A stretch of 64,000 nt of DNA from Bin87 sp963666865 (GCA_963666865.1 OY763072.1:4154001-4218000); one strand, 5' to 3'. Positions 1 through 8,794 are shown, numbered from the stretch's first letter. The notes: generated from the letters alone by a model not told the origin. Program-made: numbers and translations.

Positions 1-1
1 G

Positions 2-412
2 GTTGCCACTACCGGCGAGGCAGTCACCGCTTACCATCCGGTCCATCCTGATGAGGTGAAGCCCTGCCCAGCGAATCTGGGTGGCCCAAGCAACTTCTGC
101 GTTGACATCATCACCGGCTACCAGCCCTTCAACCCCGATGCGGTGCAGCCCTGCCCGGCGGAGCTGGAGGAACCGGGCAAAGCATGCATCGATTCTACGA
201 GTGAGCTTACCCAGGATGAACTGTTGGCGGTGCTGCTGAGCAGCACCGTGCATAATCTGACGGTGCATACCATCGGGCTGGGCGACCCAGCCGATCACAC
301 CGTTTTGCAGCTGCTGTCGGAGGCCACGGATGGTGAGTACGTCCATGCGGACGCTTCCGAGGCCAGCGCCTCTGCTATGAACTTCCTCGGCGTTGCCGCC
401 GGTTCGCGTTAA
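2..412 (+). CDS. C-terminal fragment of a VWA-like secreted or surface protein (5' partial)
   Basis: The frame is open from base 2 to the TAA at 410-412, so the start lies outside the window. The last ~45 residues (HTIGLGDPADHTVLQLLSEA, then DGEYVHAD) resemble the closing beta-strand and helix of a von Willebrand factor A domain, where a 'IGLG...L..la..t.G.y..a' pattern is usual. Upstream, two related segments (HPDEVKPCPANL and NPDAVQPCPAEL) repeat a P-D-x-V-x-P-C-P-A-x-L pattern, which suggests a short Cys-containing insertion that duplicated. No membrane segment is visible in the part present. recF starts 12 bp downstream. Assignment to VWA is by pattern only, and an unrelated extracellular domain is possible. 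Confidence 0.5.
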   Translation, partial: VATTGEAVTAYHPVHPDEVKPCPANLGGPSNFCVDIITGYQPFNPDAVQPCPAELEEPGKACIDSTSELTQDELLAVLLSSTVHNLTVHTIGLGDPADHTVLQLLSEATDGEYVHADASEASASAMNFLGVAAGSR

Positions 413-424
413 ATATTCCCACCG

Positions 425-1624
425 TTGGCCTACCTATCCAGGCTCAGCCTCACCAACTACCGCAATTTCCGCCAGGCGGATGTTGCTCTACCCAGTGGCG
501 TGTCTGTGTTCTACGGGTCAAATGCGCAGGGTAAGACGGCCTTGCTGGAGGCCGCGTACACGCTGGCGGTGGGTCGCTCTTTCCGCACGGAACGGGAACG
601 GCAGGTGCTCAACTTCGACGCCGCACGGACGGGCGACGCCGCTTACATCACCGGAGTCGCCGGCCGGGATGGGCAACAGATGACCGCGGTGGTTGGTTAC
701 TTGCCGTCGGCGCGAGAGACCGGAGACCCCGAACGCGAGGACGGCGCATCGTCAAGCACAACCTCCTTGCCGCCGGTCACCAAGGAGATACGAGTCAATC
801 GCCAACGCAGCACCGCCTCCGGCCTGGTGGGCCGCATCGGCGCTACTCTGTTCTCGGTCGATGACCTGGAACTGGTTCTCGGCTCTCCTTCAAATCGGCG
901 CCGGTTCCTTGACATTCTGATCTGCCAGGCCCACCGGCCTTACCTGGACGCCCTGCAGCGTTATCAGGCCGCGCTGCGGCACCGCAACGGCCTGTTGCGC
1001 CGGCGTCGGGAAGCGCATATCGCGCCTGAGGAGTTTGATTACTGGGACGAACAACTGCTTCAATCAGGGACGGAAGTAACGATAGGCCGAGATGACGCCA
1101 TCAGGGGGTTGTCCGACTCGGCTCGTTGCCATCACCGGAACATGGCTGAACCCGACCAAACCCTCACCCTGGAATACCGCCCCAGCGTCGCGCCGCAGGA
1201 GACTGCCCACGACACGGCGGCGGTTTTTCGCGAGCGGCTGCAACGGCACGCTGCCCGCGAGCAGGCCACCGCTGCCACCGCCGTGGGGCCGCACCGCGAT
1301 AACTTCGCCATATTCATGAACGGGTTGGACGCCAACTCATTCGCGTCCCGCGGCGAGGCCCGCACCATCGCCCTTGCGCTGCGCCTGGCGGAGGCCGACT
1401 ACCTGGCGCAGGCTCGCGCCGACGACCCCATCATTCTATTGGATGACGTATTCTCCGAAATGGACGACCGACGCCGCATCAGGGTCTTGCAAAAGGTTTC
1501 TCAATATCGCCAGACTCTGCTGACCACCACCGACGCCGAACCCTTGCGTGCCATTTTGGGCGATACGGCCTCCTACTTTCGCGTAGCCGACGGCGCGGTA
1601 TCTCCAGAAACAGGGCCGAATTGA
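425..1624 (+). CDS. recF: DNA replication and repair protein RecF
   Basis: RecF is an SMC-like ATPase that loads RecA onto gapped DNA together with RecO and RecR. Residues 31-38 are the Walker A motif GSNAQGKT. Near the C-terminus PIILLDDVFSEMD is the Walker B and D-loop region, preceded by a signature-like SRGEARTIALALRLAE. N-terminal LSRLSLTNYRNF is the usual RecF opening. Length (399 aa) is slightly above the ~360-aa norm, with an extra acidic, Ser/Thr-rich stretch near residues 95-118. The start is TTG at 425 because no ATG or GTG precedes the conserved opening. No clear ribosome site is visible. The gene is not beside dnaA/dnaN/gyrB here. The sirtuin gene follows after 4 nt, so the two are probably cotranscribed. 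Confidence 0.94.
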   Translation: MAYLSRLSLTNYRNFRQADVALPSGVSVFYGSNAQGKTALLEAAYTLAVGRSFRTERERQVLNFDAARTGDAAYITGVAGRDGQQMTAVVGYLPSARETGDPEREDGASSSTTSLPPVTKEIRVNRQRSTASGLVGRIGATLFSVDDLELVLGSPSNRRRFLDILICQAHRPYLDALQRYQAALRHRNGLLRRRREAHIAPEEFDYWDEQLLQSGTEVTIGRDDAIRGLSDSARCHHRNMAEPDQTLTLEYRPSVAPQETAHDTAAVFRERLQRHAAREQATAATAVGPHRDNFAIFMNGLDANSFASRGEARTIALALRLAEADYLAQARADDPIILLDDVFSEMDDRRRIRVLQKVSQYRQTLLTTTDAEPLRAILGDTASYFRVADGAVSPETGPN

Positions 1625-1628
1625 AGAC

Positions 1629-2414
1629 ATGGATCCTATTGAGAGCGCCGCCCGCATCCTGGCTGCCGCCGACTACGCCATCGCCCTGACCGGCGCCGGC
1701 CTGTCGGTGGAGAGCGGCATACCGTCCTTCCGCGGTCCCGGCGGCTTGTGGACCAAGTACGGCCAACCCAGCAACCTGTCCTACCGGGTGTTCGCCCGGG
1801 ATCCCCAGGACTGGTGGGAACGTCGTCTCCGTGACGAGGTCACGCCGGGCAACCCCACCTATGATCTCAAGGACGCCGTGGACAACGCCTTGCCCAATCC
1901 CGGCCACGTCGCCACAGCGGAACTGGAGCGCATCGGCGTCCTCAAAGCCGTGATTACGCAGAACGTGGACGATCTGCACCGCCGGGCCGGTAGCGTCAAC
2001 CTTCTGGAAATCCACGGTAACCGCAACTACCTGCGTTGCATCGGTTGCGGCTGGCGTCATCCCCGCGCCGAGTACGCCATCACCGACGTGCCGCCCGTCT
2101 GCCGGGAGTGCGGCGGCGTCGTCAAGCTGGACACCGTAATGTTCGGCGAACCCATACCCGCCGCCACCTTGGCGGCCTGCTTCGCCGAGACGCAGCGATG
2201 CGACGCCATGCTGCTGGTGGGCACCTCCGGGGCGGTGAATCCAGCGGCCCAACTGCCCCTGCTGGCCCGCGAAAGGGGCGCCAAAATCATCGAAGTCAAC
2301 CCGGAACCGACTCAACTGACTGCTTCGGCCCATCTCGTAGTCGCAGGTCCATCCGGCGAAATGCTGCCCGCAATAGTAGATGCTCTGCACCGTCGCATTC
2401 CGTCATCCCACTGA
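1629..2414 (+). CDS. cobB: NAD-dependent protein deacylase of the SIR2 family
   Basis: Sirtuins remove acyl groups from lysines using NAD+, giving nicotinamide and O-acyl-ADP-ribose. The NAD-binding GAGLSVESGIPSFRG begins at residue 22. TQNVDDLHRRAG contains the conserved Q-N-x-D. The catalytic His is H129 in EIHGN. A CxxC...CxxC zinc ribbon follows (RCIGCGWRH and PVCRECGG). GTSGAVNPAA and EVNPEPTQLT are the usual nucleotide-binding loops near the end. The 261-aa length is normal for a bacterial sirtuin. The gene sits 4 nt after recF and 2 nt before the MscS gene, implying one transcript. Acyl-CoA enzymes elsewhere in the window would be plausible targets, but that is only inference. Confidence 0.94.
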   Translation: MDPIESAARILAAADYAIALTGAGLSVESGIPSFRGPGGLWTKYGQPSNLSYRVFARDPQDWWERRLRDEVTPGNPTYDLKDAVDNALPNPGHVATAELERIGVLKAVITQNVDDLHRRAGSVNLLEIHGNRNYLRCIGCGWRHPRAEYAITDVPPVCRECGGVVKLDTVMFGEPIPAATLAACFAETQRCDAMLLVGTSGAVNPAAQLPLLARERGAKIIEVNPEPTQLTASAHLVVAGPSGEMLPAIVDALHRRIPSSH

Positions 2415-2416
2415 AA

Positions 2417-3658
2417 ATGCAGGAATTCATTCAAACCTGGTGGAGAATCATCTACCGGGCGATTGCCGATTTCGCTCCCGACGTGATTAACACGGCGCAG
2501 GTCAATCTGGTGACCGGCGTGCTTATTCTGGCGGCGTCAATGGTTATCGCCTGGCTGTTCAGCCGGATGGTTTTCCGGCGACTGCTCCGGGTGTCCATCA
2601 TCGCCGGCGCCAATTTCGACGTCAAAACGGTGGCTGCCGTGCGGTTGCCCCTCACCGTCCTGATTGTACTGGCCGGGGCATATGTGGCGATAATTATCAA
2701 CTCGCCGCCGCCGGAGGTTCAGTCCGTAGTCAACAAAGTCGCCGGCATTTGCGCCATCGTGATCGGCGCGGCGCTGATTAACGGCGTGGCCACCGCGGCC
2801 CTGCTGTGGCTGCAACTCTACCTGGATGACAGCAGCGTCGAGGAGAAGGCCGACTGGCTGCTGCCGCTGGTTCGTCGTGTCGTGCTGGGCGCCTTGGTCG
2901 CCATGACCTTCATGGTGTCTTTGGACATCCTCGGCATCAATATCACCCCCCTCATTGCCGGCCTGGGCATAACTGGGCTGGCCGTCGCCCTGGCCTTACA
3001 ACCCACCTTGAGCAACCTTTTCGCCGGTACTTACGTCGTATCCGAGGGCGTGGTCAGCGTCGGTGATTACGTTGAAATGGAAAACGGAATCGCCGGTTAC
3101 GTGGTGGACGTGAACTGGCGCAGCACCCGCCTCCGCACTTGGACCAACAACCTGGTCATCATCCCCAACTCCCGATTTGCTGAAACCATCATAACCAACT
3201 ACAACAAGCCCGACGAGCCGGTCAACGTCTTTCTGACCTGCGGCGTGGCCTACGAGAGCGACCTGCAATGGGTTGAGACGGTCAGCTACGAAGTGATGGA
3301 CCAGGTGCTGCGGGAGCATCCGGGGGCGTCGCCGGAGTACGGAGCGTATTTCGGCTACGACGCCTTCGGGGAGAGCAACATCGACTTCTGGCTGTTCGTG
3401 CAAGCGAAAGGCCGGCTGGCCAGCTTCGAGCTGCGCACCGAGCTTATCAAACAACTGCACGCCCGCCTCACGGCCGAGGGTATCACCATCAACTACCCGG
3501 TGCGGACGCTGCAGTTCCCTGACGGCTGGACCACACAGGACGGGGCACCGTCGGCACCTCGCGTTTCGGCAAGGCCCGTTCCTGCCATCTCCTCACGTCG
3601 TTCGACGCTCGCCGATGACACTCCGGGCGAAGCCGGCGGAGACGGGCCAGACGTTTAG
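2417..3658 (+). CDS. Small-conductance mechanosensitive channel (MscS family)
   Basis: Forms a tension-gated pore that releases solutes on hypo-osmotic shock. Start ATG 2417 is chosen because it lies directly after the sirtuin stop, whereas the upstream extension in this frame overlaps the sirtuin gene and is Arg-rich nonsense. Four to five hydrophobic segments fill residues ~25-200. The last (ITPLIAGLGITGLAVALALQ) is the Gly/Ala-rich pore helix, followed by PTLSNLFAGTYVVSEGVVSVGD, the classic MscS beta-domain entry. Conserved RTWTNNLVIIPNS and ITNYN elements follow. The 413-aa length is typical. A Ser/Pro-rich 45-residue tail is unlike the core and may be disordered. The gene converges on the GrdB-like gene. 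Confidence 0.9.
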   Translation: MQEFIQTWWRIIYRAIADFAPDVINTAQVNLVTGVLILAASMVIAWLFSRMVFRRLLRVSIIAGANFDVKTVAAVRLPLTVLIVLAGAYVAIIINSPPPEVQSVVNKVAGICAIVIGAALINGVATAALLWLQLYLDDSSVEEKADWLLPLVRRVVLGALVAMTFMVSLDILGINITPLIAGLGITGLAVALALQPTLSNLFAGTYVVSEGVVSVGDYVEMENGIAGYVVDVNWRSTRLRTWTNNLVIIPNSRFAETIITNYNKPDEPVNVFLTCGVAYESDLQWVETVSYEVMDQVLREHPGASPEYGAYFGYDAFGESNIDFWLFVQAKGRLASFELRTELIKQLHARLTAEGITINYPVRTLQFPDGWTTQDGAPSAPRVSARPVPAISSRRSTLADDTPGEAGGDGPDV

Positions 3659-3699
3659 CCAGCCCATTACCTCAAAAAGTAGCCTGGACTGTTACCGAA

Positions 3700-4914
3700 C
3701 TACCGCGATAACCCGTAGGCCGTGGCTTGCAACCTGGCGTCTCCCGTCGCGTTCAGACGTTGCGTGATGCTGTCAATCAGGGCGCCCACGGCGGTTTCGC
3801 CCCAGAACCAGCGGTGGATGTCTTCCTCTCCGTCGTTGGGACGCTGGGCCATGCGGGCCTCGTAGCAAAAGGCCTTGAGGTCGTCGGCGCAGTAGCGGAC
3901 GAACTGGGGCACCGACACGTCGGTGGGCCGCTCGTCCATGTCGGCGTCGTCGCTCTCGGCGTAGGCTTCCAGGAAACGGATGATGCCACGGAACCGTCGC
4001 TGGGGTATGCCGGTGACGCCCACGGCGGTGCGGCCGCGCTGTTCCTGCCAACGTTCATAGTAGCCGCGCAGAGCGGTGATCTCGCCGGCGGCATCGAGTG
4101 GTCTGGAGCCGACGGGCTTGGCGTCGCCGTTTGAGGAGGCAGAGACCTCCGAGGCCTGGGGCATCCCAATAGGGCCGGCTTCCTCGGGATAGTCGGCCAG
4201 CACCGGGCCAACGTCGGCGTCCAGGGTCGCCAGCGCGGCGGCCAGGACCTGGTGCTGGAAGTAGGGATCATCGGGTTTGCCCATGGCGTAGCCGAAGTAG
4301 AAGGGCACCCACAGGGCGCGGGGCGGGCGCACCCGCTCCGCGTGTTCCCGCACCAACGCAACGGCCACGGTGGTCAGGCCGGCGGCCTCGAAAACCCGGG
4401 CCAGCACGCTCACGGCGTGCGTGCAGAGGGGTCAAGTGGGGGTCAGCAGGACGAGGTCAACGCCCTCCTCCTTGAGCCGTTGCGCCACCTCCGGGCCGGT
4501 CTGCTCGGCGATTACAGTGCAGTCGCGGAGCGCGCCCATGAAGGAGTAGTGGTTGGGGGCCGCGTTGCCGATAACGCCCCGCTCCGCCAACTCCCGGATC
4601 CGGTCCATGGGGAAGGTGATGTTGATGTCCCGGTAGATGGCGGTGCGGTCGAAGCCGATGCTGAAATGGCTCTGCACGATGTCGGCGGGATCGGAATCGC
4701 CGGGGATGACGCGATAGGTGGACTCGCCGCCAGGGTGGTCGCGGTTGAAGGGCTGGTCATCCCGCAGATGCAGGCCGGCAGTGGTGATGATGGCGGCGGT
4801 GCACTCGTCCAGCGGCTTTGCCAGGGGCGTCCACGGCACGCCGTCGGCCTCCATGCACGGGAAGAATTGCAGCATCTGGCGCTGGACTTCGGACAGGACT
4901 GATAGGCGGGGCAT
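3700..4914 (-). CDS. GrdB/PrdB-like selenoprotein (glycine/sarcosine/betaine/D-proline reductase selenoprotein B family) with in-frame UGA
   Basis: Two open frames, 4914-4435 and 4431-3700, are in the same phase and separated only by a TGA at 4434-4432. Read through as selenocysteine they give 404 aa with Sec161. The upstream part has SHFSIGFDR, INITFPMDRIREL and HYSFMGALRD, hallmarks of the GrdB/PrdB-like family, and ends GVDLVLLTPT-Sec-PLCTHAV, where the family carries its redox Sec or Cys with a downstream Cys (C164 here). The downstream part continues the domain (ARVFEAAGL, VPFYFGYAMGKPDDPYFQ). Start ATG 4914 has GGGAG upstream. No grdA/C, prdA or sel gene is adjacent, so the substrate is unknown. 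Only a 15-nt gap separates it from the upstream coiled-coil gene. A pseudogene is unlikely because both halves are intact. Confidence 0.85.
4397..4434 (-). promoter_or_regulatory. Putative bacterial SECIS element after UGA Sec161
   Basis: Immediately 3' of the UGA the minus strand can fold GCACG + CAC, loop GCC, GTG + (2-nt bulge AG) + CGTGC. This is an 8-bp hairpin whose 3-nt apical loop begins with G, 16 nt after the UGA. That fits the published bacterial SECIS rule (G among the first two loop nucleotides, apical loop roughly 16-37 nt from UGA). The fold was found by eye and no energy was computed. An alternative single 6-bp stem with a 9-nt loop uses the same arms. Confidence 0.6.
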
Positions 4915-4929
4915 CGTTATCTCCCTATT

Positions 4930-5301
4930 CTAATCGTCAGCATCCACCATTTGCGGATGCCTTCTAAACACGGCTACGCCGTCTTCATCATGAGTGTGAT
5001 CCAGGATGGCGTTTTCGAGGCGCGCGCCAAGATTTTGTATTGCCAGCAGAACCTTTTCGTTGTCGTCGTCGATTTTCTTTTCCAGACGTGCGGTTTCGTC
5101 GTCGATTTTCTTTTCCAGATCGCCCTTGGTGTCGGCGATTTCCTTCTCCAGCTTGTCGCTGGTTCTATTGAGGTCATCGCGGGTGACCAACTTGCCAATC
5201 CTGAATCCCGCTGCAATCAGTACGCTGAATAAGGTAGTAATACCTACCACTGCGGCAATCACGATGCCGGTTAGTTGCCAGGGGGTGAGCGTGATTTCCA
5301 T
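4930..5301 (-). CDS. Small membrane-anchored coiled-coil protein, function unknown
   Basis: 123 aa. Residues ~10-32 (LTGIVIAAVVGITTLFSVLI) form one membrane helix, followed by a charged helix of ~75 residues. The phrase LEKKIDD occurs twice, each time preceded by D-or-R and followed by an acidic step, so the helix is a probable coiled coil built by an internal duplication. The DNA shows it too: a near-identical ~19-bp unit recurs 35 bp apart around 5063 and 5098. It resembles small 'DUF1640-like' or apolipoprotein-like coiled-coil proteins only in general build. It is upstream of, and 15 nt from, the GrdB-like gene on the same strand, so it may be cotranscribed. Confidence 0.6.
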   Translation of the reverse strand: MEITLTPWQLTGIVIAAVVGITTLFSVLIAAGFRIGKLVTRDDLNRTSDKLEKEIADTKGDLEKKIDDETARLEKKIDDDNEKVLLAIQNLGARLENAILDHTHDEDGVAVFRRHPQMVDADD

Positions 5302-5348
5302 GGTTCTGTATCCTCTTCAGCCATGGCACAACTCCGGCGATGGATGTC

Positions 5349-5376
5349 GTAGGGGCGAATAATCATTCGCCCCTAC
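5349..5376. repeat. 28-bp palindrome, family 1 (AT-type core)
   Basis: Arms GTAGGGGCGAAT and ATTCGCCCCTAC around a short AT core. It lies 8 nt beyond the alcohol dehydrogenase stop codon (minus strand), so it forms a hairpin in that gene's 3' untranslated RNA. Confidence 0.95.
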
Positions 5377-5384
5377 GCAGCCGG

Positions 5385-6485
5385 CTAGTCGAACATTATC
5401 GCCCCGCGCCCGATTTCGCCCCGGTCCAGGTCGGCGTAGGCTTCGTTGATCTGGTCCAAGGTGTAGTGGCGCACCACCAGGTCGTCCAGGTTCAACTTGC
5501 CTGATTGGTACAGGTCCACCATCACCGGCATATCGGTGCGGGAGCGGGCGGAGCCGTAGTAGGAGCCGCGCAGGGTCTTTTCGTTGCGTACCAGGTCAAC
5601 GGCGTTGATGCCGGCCTCCTGGCCCCAGGGCGCGATGCCGACGACGGTCACGATGCCGCGTTTGGCGGCCATCTCGTAGGCGGCCTTGGTAGTGTCGGCG
5701 CTGCCGAAGACCTCGAAGGTGTAATCGGCGCCGCGTCCGCCGGTGAGGTCCTTTACCTGGCGCACCGGGTCCTGGTCGGCGGCGTTGACGGTATGCGTCG
5801 CGCCAAAGCGCATGGCGAACTCCAGCTGTGCCTCGCGGATGTCCACGGCAATGACCTGGCTGGCGTTGGCCAAGGCCGCGCCCATAATGACGTTGAGGCC
5901 CACCCCACCGCAGCCGATAACGGCGACGGAGCTGCCGGCCTTGATCTCCGCGCTGTACAGGGCCGCGCCGACGCCGGTGGTCACGGAGCAGCCGATCATC
6001 GCCGCCTTGTCCATGGGCAGCGGGTTGGATACGGGAACGACGCCCGTTTCGGGCAGGACGGCGTACTCGGCGAAGCAGGCCACTTTGCCCATGTGGTGGA
6101 TGTCCTTGCCGTCGGCATGGAGGCGGGTGGTGCCGTCCAGCATATTGGCGCCGGTGGCCCCGTGCAGGTCGCAGAGGTTGCTGTACCCTTCCAGGCAGGA
6201 GCGACAGCGTCCGCAGGCCGGGACGAAGGACAGGATGACCTGGTCGCCCTCGCTGGCCAGCGTGACGCCGGGGCCGGTCTGGACGACGGTGCCGGCACCC
6301 TCGTGTCCCAACACCACCGGGATAGCGATGGGAGCGTCGCCGTGCATGAAGTGGCGGTCGCTGCGGCAGATGCCGGCGGACCCCACCTTCACCAGCACCT
6401 CGCCGGCCTTCGGCTCATCCAGGTCAACCTCGCGGATGTCCAGGGGCTGACCAACTTCCCACAAAACGGCAGCTGTAACCTTCAA
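5385..6485 (-). CDS. Zinc-dependent medium-chain alcohol dehydrogenase (class III-like)
   Basis: Oxidises an alcohol or a thiol adduct with NAD(P)+. The catalytic zinc ligands are C40 (ICRSD) and H61/E62 (GHEGAG). A full structural zinc site is present (C91, C94, C97, C105 in ACGRCRSCLEG...NLC). The Rossmann glycine motif GCGGVG follows a VAVI strand. TTG 6485 is chosen as start: an AGGAGG sits 8 nt upstream and the preceding 47 codons of the open frame show no homology-like sequence. 366 aa is normal for the family. It is most like the Zn-ADH group that includes mycothiol/glutathione-linked formaldehyde and aryl-alcohol dehydrogenases. The true substrate cannot be read from sequence. It follows the binding-protein gene on the same strand, separated by a palindrome. 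Confidence 0.9.
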   Translation of the reverse strand: MKVTAAVLWEVGQPLDIREVDLDEPKAGEVLVKVGSAGICRSDRHFMHGDAPIAIPVVLGHEGAGTVVQTGPGVTLASEGDQVILSFVPACGRCRSCLEGYSNLCDLHGATGANMLDGTTRLHADGKDIHHMGKVACFAEYAVLPETGVVPVSNPLPMDKAAMIGCSVTTGVGAALYSAEIKAGSSVAVIGCGGVGLNVIMGAALANASQVIAVDIREAQLEFAMRFGATHTVNAADQDPVRQVKDLTGGRGADYTFEVFGSADTTKAAYEMAAKRGIVTVVGIAPWGQEAGINAVDLVRNEKTLRGSYYGSARSRTDMPVMVDLYQSGKLNLDDLVVRHYTLDQINEAYADLDRGEIGRGAIMFD

Positions 6486-6608
6486 AACGGGTCCCTCCTG
6501 ACAGGCAACGGCGTCGGGCCTATATTTTCTGATGCCCCGCCGAGTAATAATCGTCCGCCCATTGTAGATTACGCGGCAGGATACCGCCATACCTGAATGC
6601 GCAACGAC

Positions 6609-6636
6609 GTAGGGGCGAATAATCATTCGCCCCTAC
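6609..6636. repeat. 28-bp palindrome, family 1 (AT-type core)
   Basis: Same sequence type as the copy at 5349. It is 33 nt past the stop codon of the binding-protein gene that ends at 6670, between that gene and the alcohol dehydrogenase gene. Confidence 0.95.
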
Positions 6637-6669
6637 CCGCTCGTCTTGTCCCAAGTAAGTGTTACGCGA

Positions 6670-8514
6670 TTACTCCGCGACAGTGACGTACTCCGTGTGA
6701 GTGAAGCTGGTGTTGATGTTGCCGGGCCAGACGAACTCGCCCACTTCCTCGGGGTTGATGGCGATCTGGCTGGGCAGCCAGATAATGGGCACCTCCGCGT
6801 ACTGGTCGAACTTGATGTCTCCGGCGGCGCGCCGGGCATTGGACTTTACCTCCGGGTTCACCGCGCCGGTGATTTCTAGGTACAGCTCGTCCAGCCTGGG
6901 GTCCGGAACGATGCGCATGAACCCCTCCGGCCCGCTGCGGTTGTAGAAGCGCAACGTTACCTCTGCCGGCCGTATGGTGCCGCGTATAGGATTGATCGTT
7001 CCGTGGGTCTTGCCGGGACGGTAGTAGTAGGCGCGGAAACGGGCCCATTCGATCTCCTCGGCGGTGGTGTCGATCCCGATGTCCTGCAGATAGGTGAATG
7101 CGGCTTCGGCCATGGGGATCATCTCCGGTACGCCGGCCAGCTGCGTGATCAGGATCTTGAGGGGGTAGCCTTCATGGCCTGATTCTTTCAGCAACTCTCG
7201 GGCGCGGTCCGGGTCGAAGGCGTATTTTTCCTCGAACTCTTCGGCCCAGCGCGGGTTCCATCCGGGCAGGCTGGGGTGGTAACCCCAAACCTGGTGAGGG
7301 ACCCCGAGCCCGTTGAACAATTGCTCATTGATTTCGTCGCGGTTGATGGCCCGGTTGATCGCTTCCCGCACCCGTACGTCCAGGTGCGGGTCCGACGGGT
7401 CGTGAAACGGGCTAAGTGGCGAATAGACACCGCCCATGATGAAGGCAACCTGGATCGCCGGCAGCGTGCTCTCGTTGATCTGCATTCCGCCTGAGATTGC
7501 CTCGGCATGAAGATCCCGATTCACTTCCGCCATCTGGACCTGACCGGAGAGCAGACTGGCTAGGCGCGTCGCCGCCTCGGGAGTGTTCACGTATTCCAGC
7601 TCCGACCAGAAGGGTGTCTGCCGCCAGTGGTCAGGGACGCGGGAATACAGCACATTGCCGCCAACGCCGAGTTGTCGGCTCTCGAACTGCCACGGCCCGT
7701 TGCCGGCCGGCTCGTCAACGTAAGACTGCTCCCCGTCGGTGTCCCACTGTTTTTTGCTGTAGATGAACAGGTTGCCCTGCTGCGCCGACAGTACGAAATC
7801 CAGCGTCGCTTCGGTGCGCAACAGGTTGAACTCCAGGGTGTAGTCGTCCACGACACGGATGTTTTCCAGCACCTCAGCTTCCGTCGCGCCAAAAAGACCT
7901 CGGAAAAGGCCGGTGTCGGTGGCGATGGCATCGTCCCGAACAATCACTGCGGTCGAATGCGGCACGTCGTGGGCCGTGAATTCGCCCCAACCCCGATGAA
8001 ACTGGATGCCTTCTCTGAGCCGGACCACCCATTGCGTCCCATCCGCCTTCGTGAGTTCCCATTCGGTGGCCATGCCCGGTTGGAGCGAACCGTCGAAGCG
8101 GTCGGTATGCACCAGCGGCTCTGCGAACGGACGCACCTGGGCGTTGGCGGAGGTATTGGTGCCCAGCCAACTGCGTATCAGCTCCTGGATGGGAGGAATG
8201 GTGGCGATGCGCAGGCGGGCGCCGACAACTTCAGACTGCTGGGCGGCGGAGGGAGTGTTGGTCGGCCTTGGCGTGGCGGTGGCTATCACCGCAGTCGGCT
8301 CGGCGGCCGGCTGGGCCGGTTGAGCCGGCTGCGCTGCCTGGGTCGCTGGCGCGGGCGCGGCCGGCTGTTGTTGCGTCGCTGGTGCAGCCGGCGCTGCTGC
8401 GGCAGGGGCTTCGGTAGGTTGCGCCGGCGCGGGTACCTCCGCAGCGCCACCGCAAGCGGTGCCGGCGAACAAAACGGCAGAGACTATTGCGCTCAATATA
8501 ATCGTCGGCTTCAT
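6670..8514 (-). CDS. Peptide/nickel-type ABC transporter substrate-binding lipoprotein (SBP family 5), paralog A
   Basis: Captures an oligopeptide-like ligand outside the membrane and hands it to a DppBC-type permease. Start ATG 8514 has AGGAGG upstream. Residues 1-21 are a signal peptide ending at Cys21 (FAGTAC), probably lipidated. A ~75-residue Ala/Pro/Gln linker follows, ending ATPRPTNTPSAA. The family-5 domain fills the rest, with VVRLREGIQFHRGWGEFTAHD, VREAINRAINRDEIN and DRARELLKESG as landmarks. 614 aa. It is a close paralog of the gene at 10734-12590: the motifs match almost word for word. It lies after the permease operon's terminator, so it probably has its own promoter in the AT-rich gap upstream. 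Confidence 0.93.
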   Translation of the reverse strand: MKPTIILSAIVSAVLFAGTACGGAAEVPAPAQPTEAPAAAAPAAPATQQQPAAPAPATQAAQPAQPAQPAAEPTAVIATATPRPTNTPSAAQQSEVVGARLRIATIPPIQELIRSWLGTNTSANAQVRPFAEPLVHTDRFDGSLQPGMATEWELTKADGTQWVVRLREGIQFHRGWGEFTAHDVPHSTAVIVRDDAIATDTGLFRGLFGATEAEVLENIRVVDDYTLEFNLLRTEATLDFVLSAQQGNLFIYSKKQWDTDGEQSYVDEPAGNGPWQFESRQLGVGGNVLYSRVPDHWRQTPFWSELEYVNTPEAATRLASLLSGQVQMAEVNRDLHAEAISGGMQINESTLPAIQVAFIMGGVYSPLSPFHDPSDPHLDVRVREAINRAINRDEINEQLFNGLGVPHQVWGYHPSLPGWNPRWAEEFEEKYAFDPDRARELLKESGHEGYPLKILITQLAGVPEMIPMAEAAFTYLQDIGIDTTAEEIEWARFRAYYYRPGKTHGTINPIRGTIRPAEVTLRFYNRSGPEGFMRIVPDPRLDELYLEITGAVNPEVKSNARRAAGDIKFDQYAEVPIIWLPSQIAINPEEVGEFVWPGNINTSFTHTEYVTVAE

Positions 8515-8732
8515 GATTTCTTCCCTCCTGGATAGCGCATGGTCGCTAAAAATGGAGCAGGAACTTCGCCAGTGGACAATTTCAGCCGGCGGCAAAGACA
8601 ATTGCAAACGTTTTCATCAATAAATCAATTTATTATAACGATTCATATTATATTAAGCGGATTATCAAGCCGTATTACATCTACGTATAGTGCTTTGGAT
8701 TACGAGACCCGACGCGTACCGTCTCAGCATCC
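8515..8732 (-). promoter_or_regulatory. AT-rich leader and probable promoter region for binding protein A
   Basis: About 8605-8700 is conspicuously AT-rich in an otherwise GC-rich window. It holds two TATAAT-like boxes and a TTGATA on the minus strand, but no pair with ideal 16-18-nt spacing was found, so no exact promoter is named. The long 5' leader before the Shine-Dalgarno at ~8525 has no obvious riboswitch fold. Confidence 0.35.
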
Positions 8733-8766
8733 GAAAAGAAAGCGCAGCGGGAAAATCCCGCTGCGC
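8733..8766 (-). terminator. Rho-independent terminator of the permease operon
   Basis: Minus-strand hairpin GCGCAGCGGGA / TCCCGCTGCGC with a tight T-rich loop, followed by TTTCTTTTC. It lies ~30-60 nt after the stop codon of the DppC-like gene. Confidence 0.85.
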
Positions 8767-8794
8767 CGTTAGCGACCGGGTTGTCTTTACGGGG

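Noticed and set aside
2036..2416. Long N-terminal extension of the MscS frame
   Set aside because: It overlaps the sirtuin gene out of frame and reads as Arg/His-rich nonsense; ATG 2417 follows the sirtuin stop directly.
4432..4434. Ordinary stop codon splitting the GrdB-like gene as a pseudogene
   Set aside because: Both halves are intact, in the same frame, and the UGA is at the family's redox residue with a hairpin after it.
5505..6596. 363-aa plus-strand open frame opposite the alcohol dehydrogenase
   Set aside because: Antisense and motif-free; the alcohol dehydrogenase has both zinc sites.
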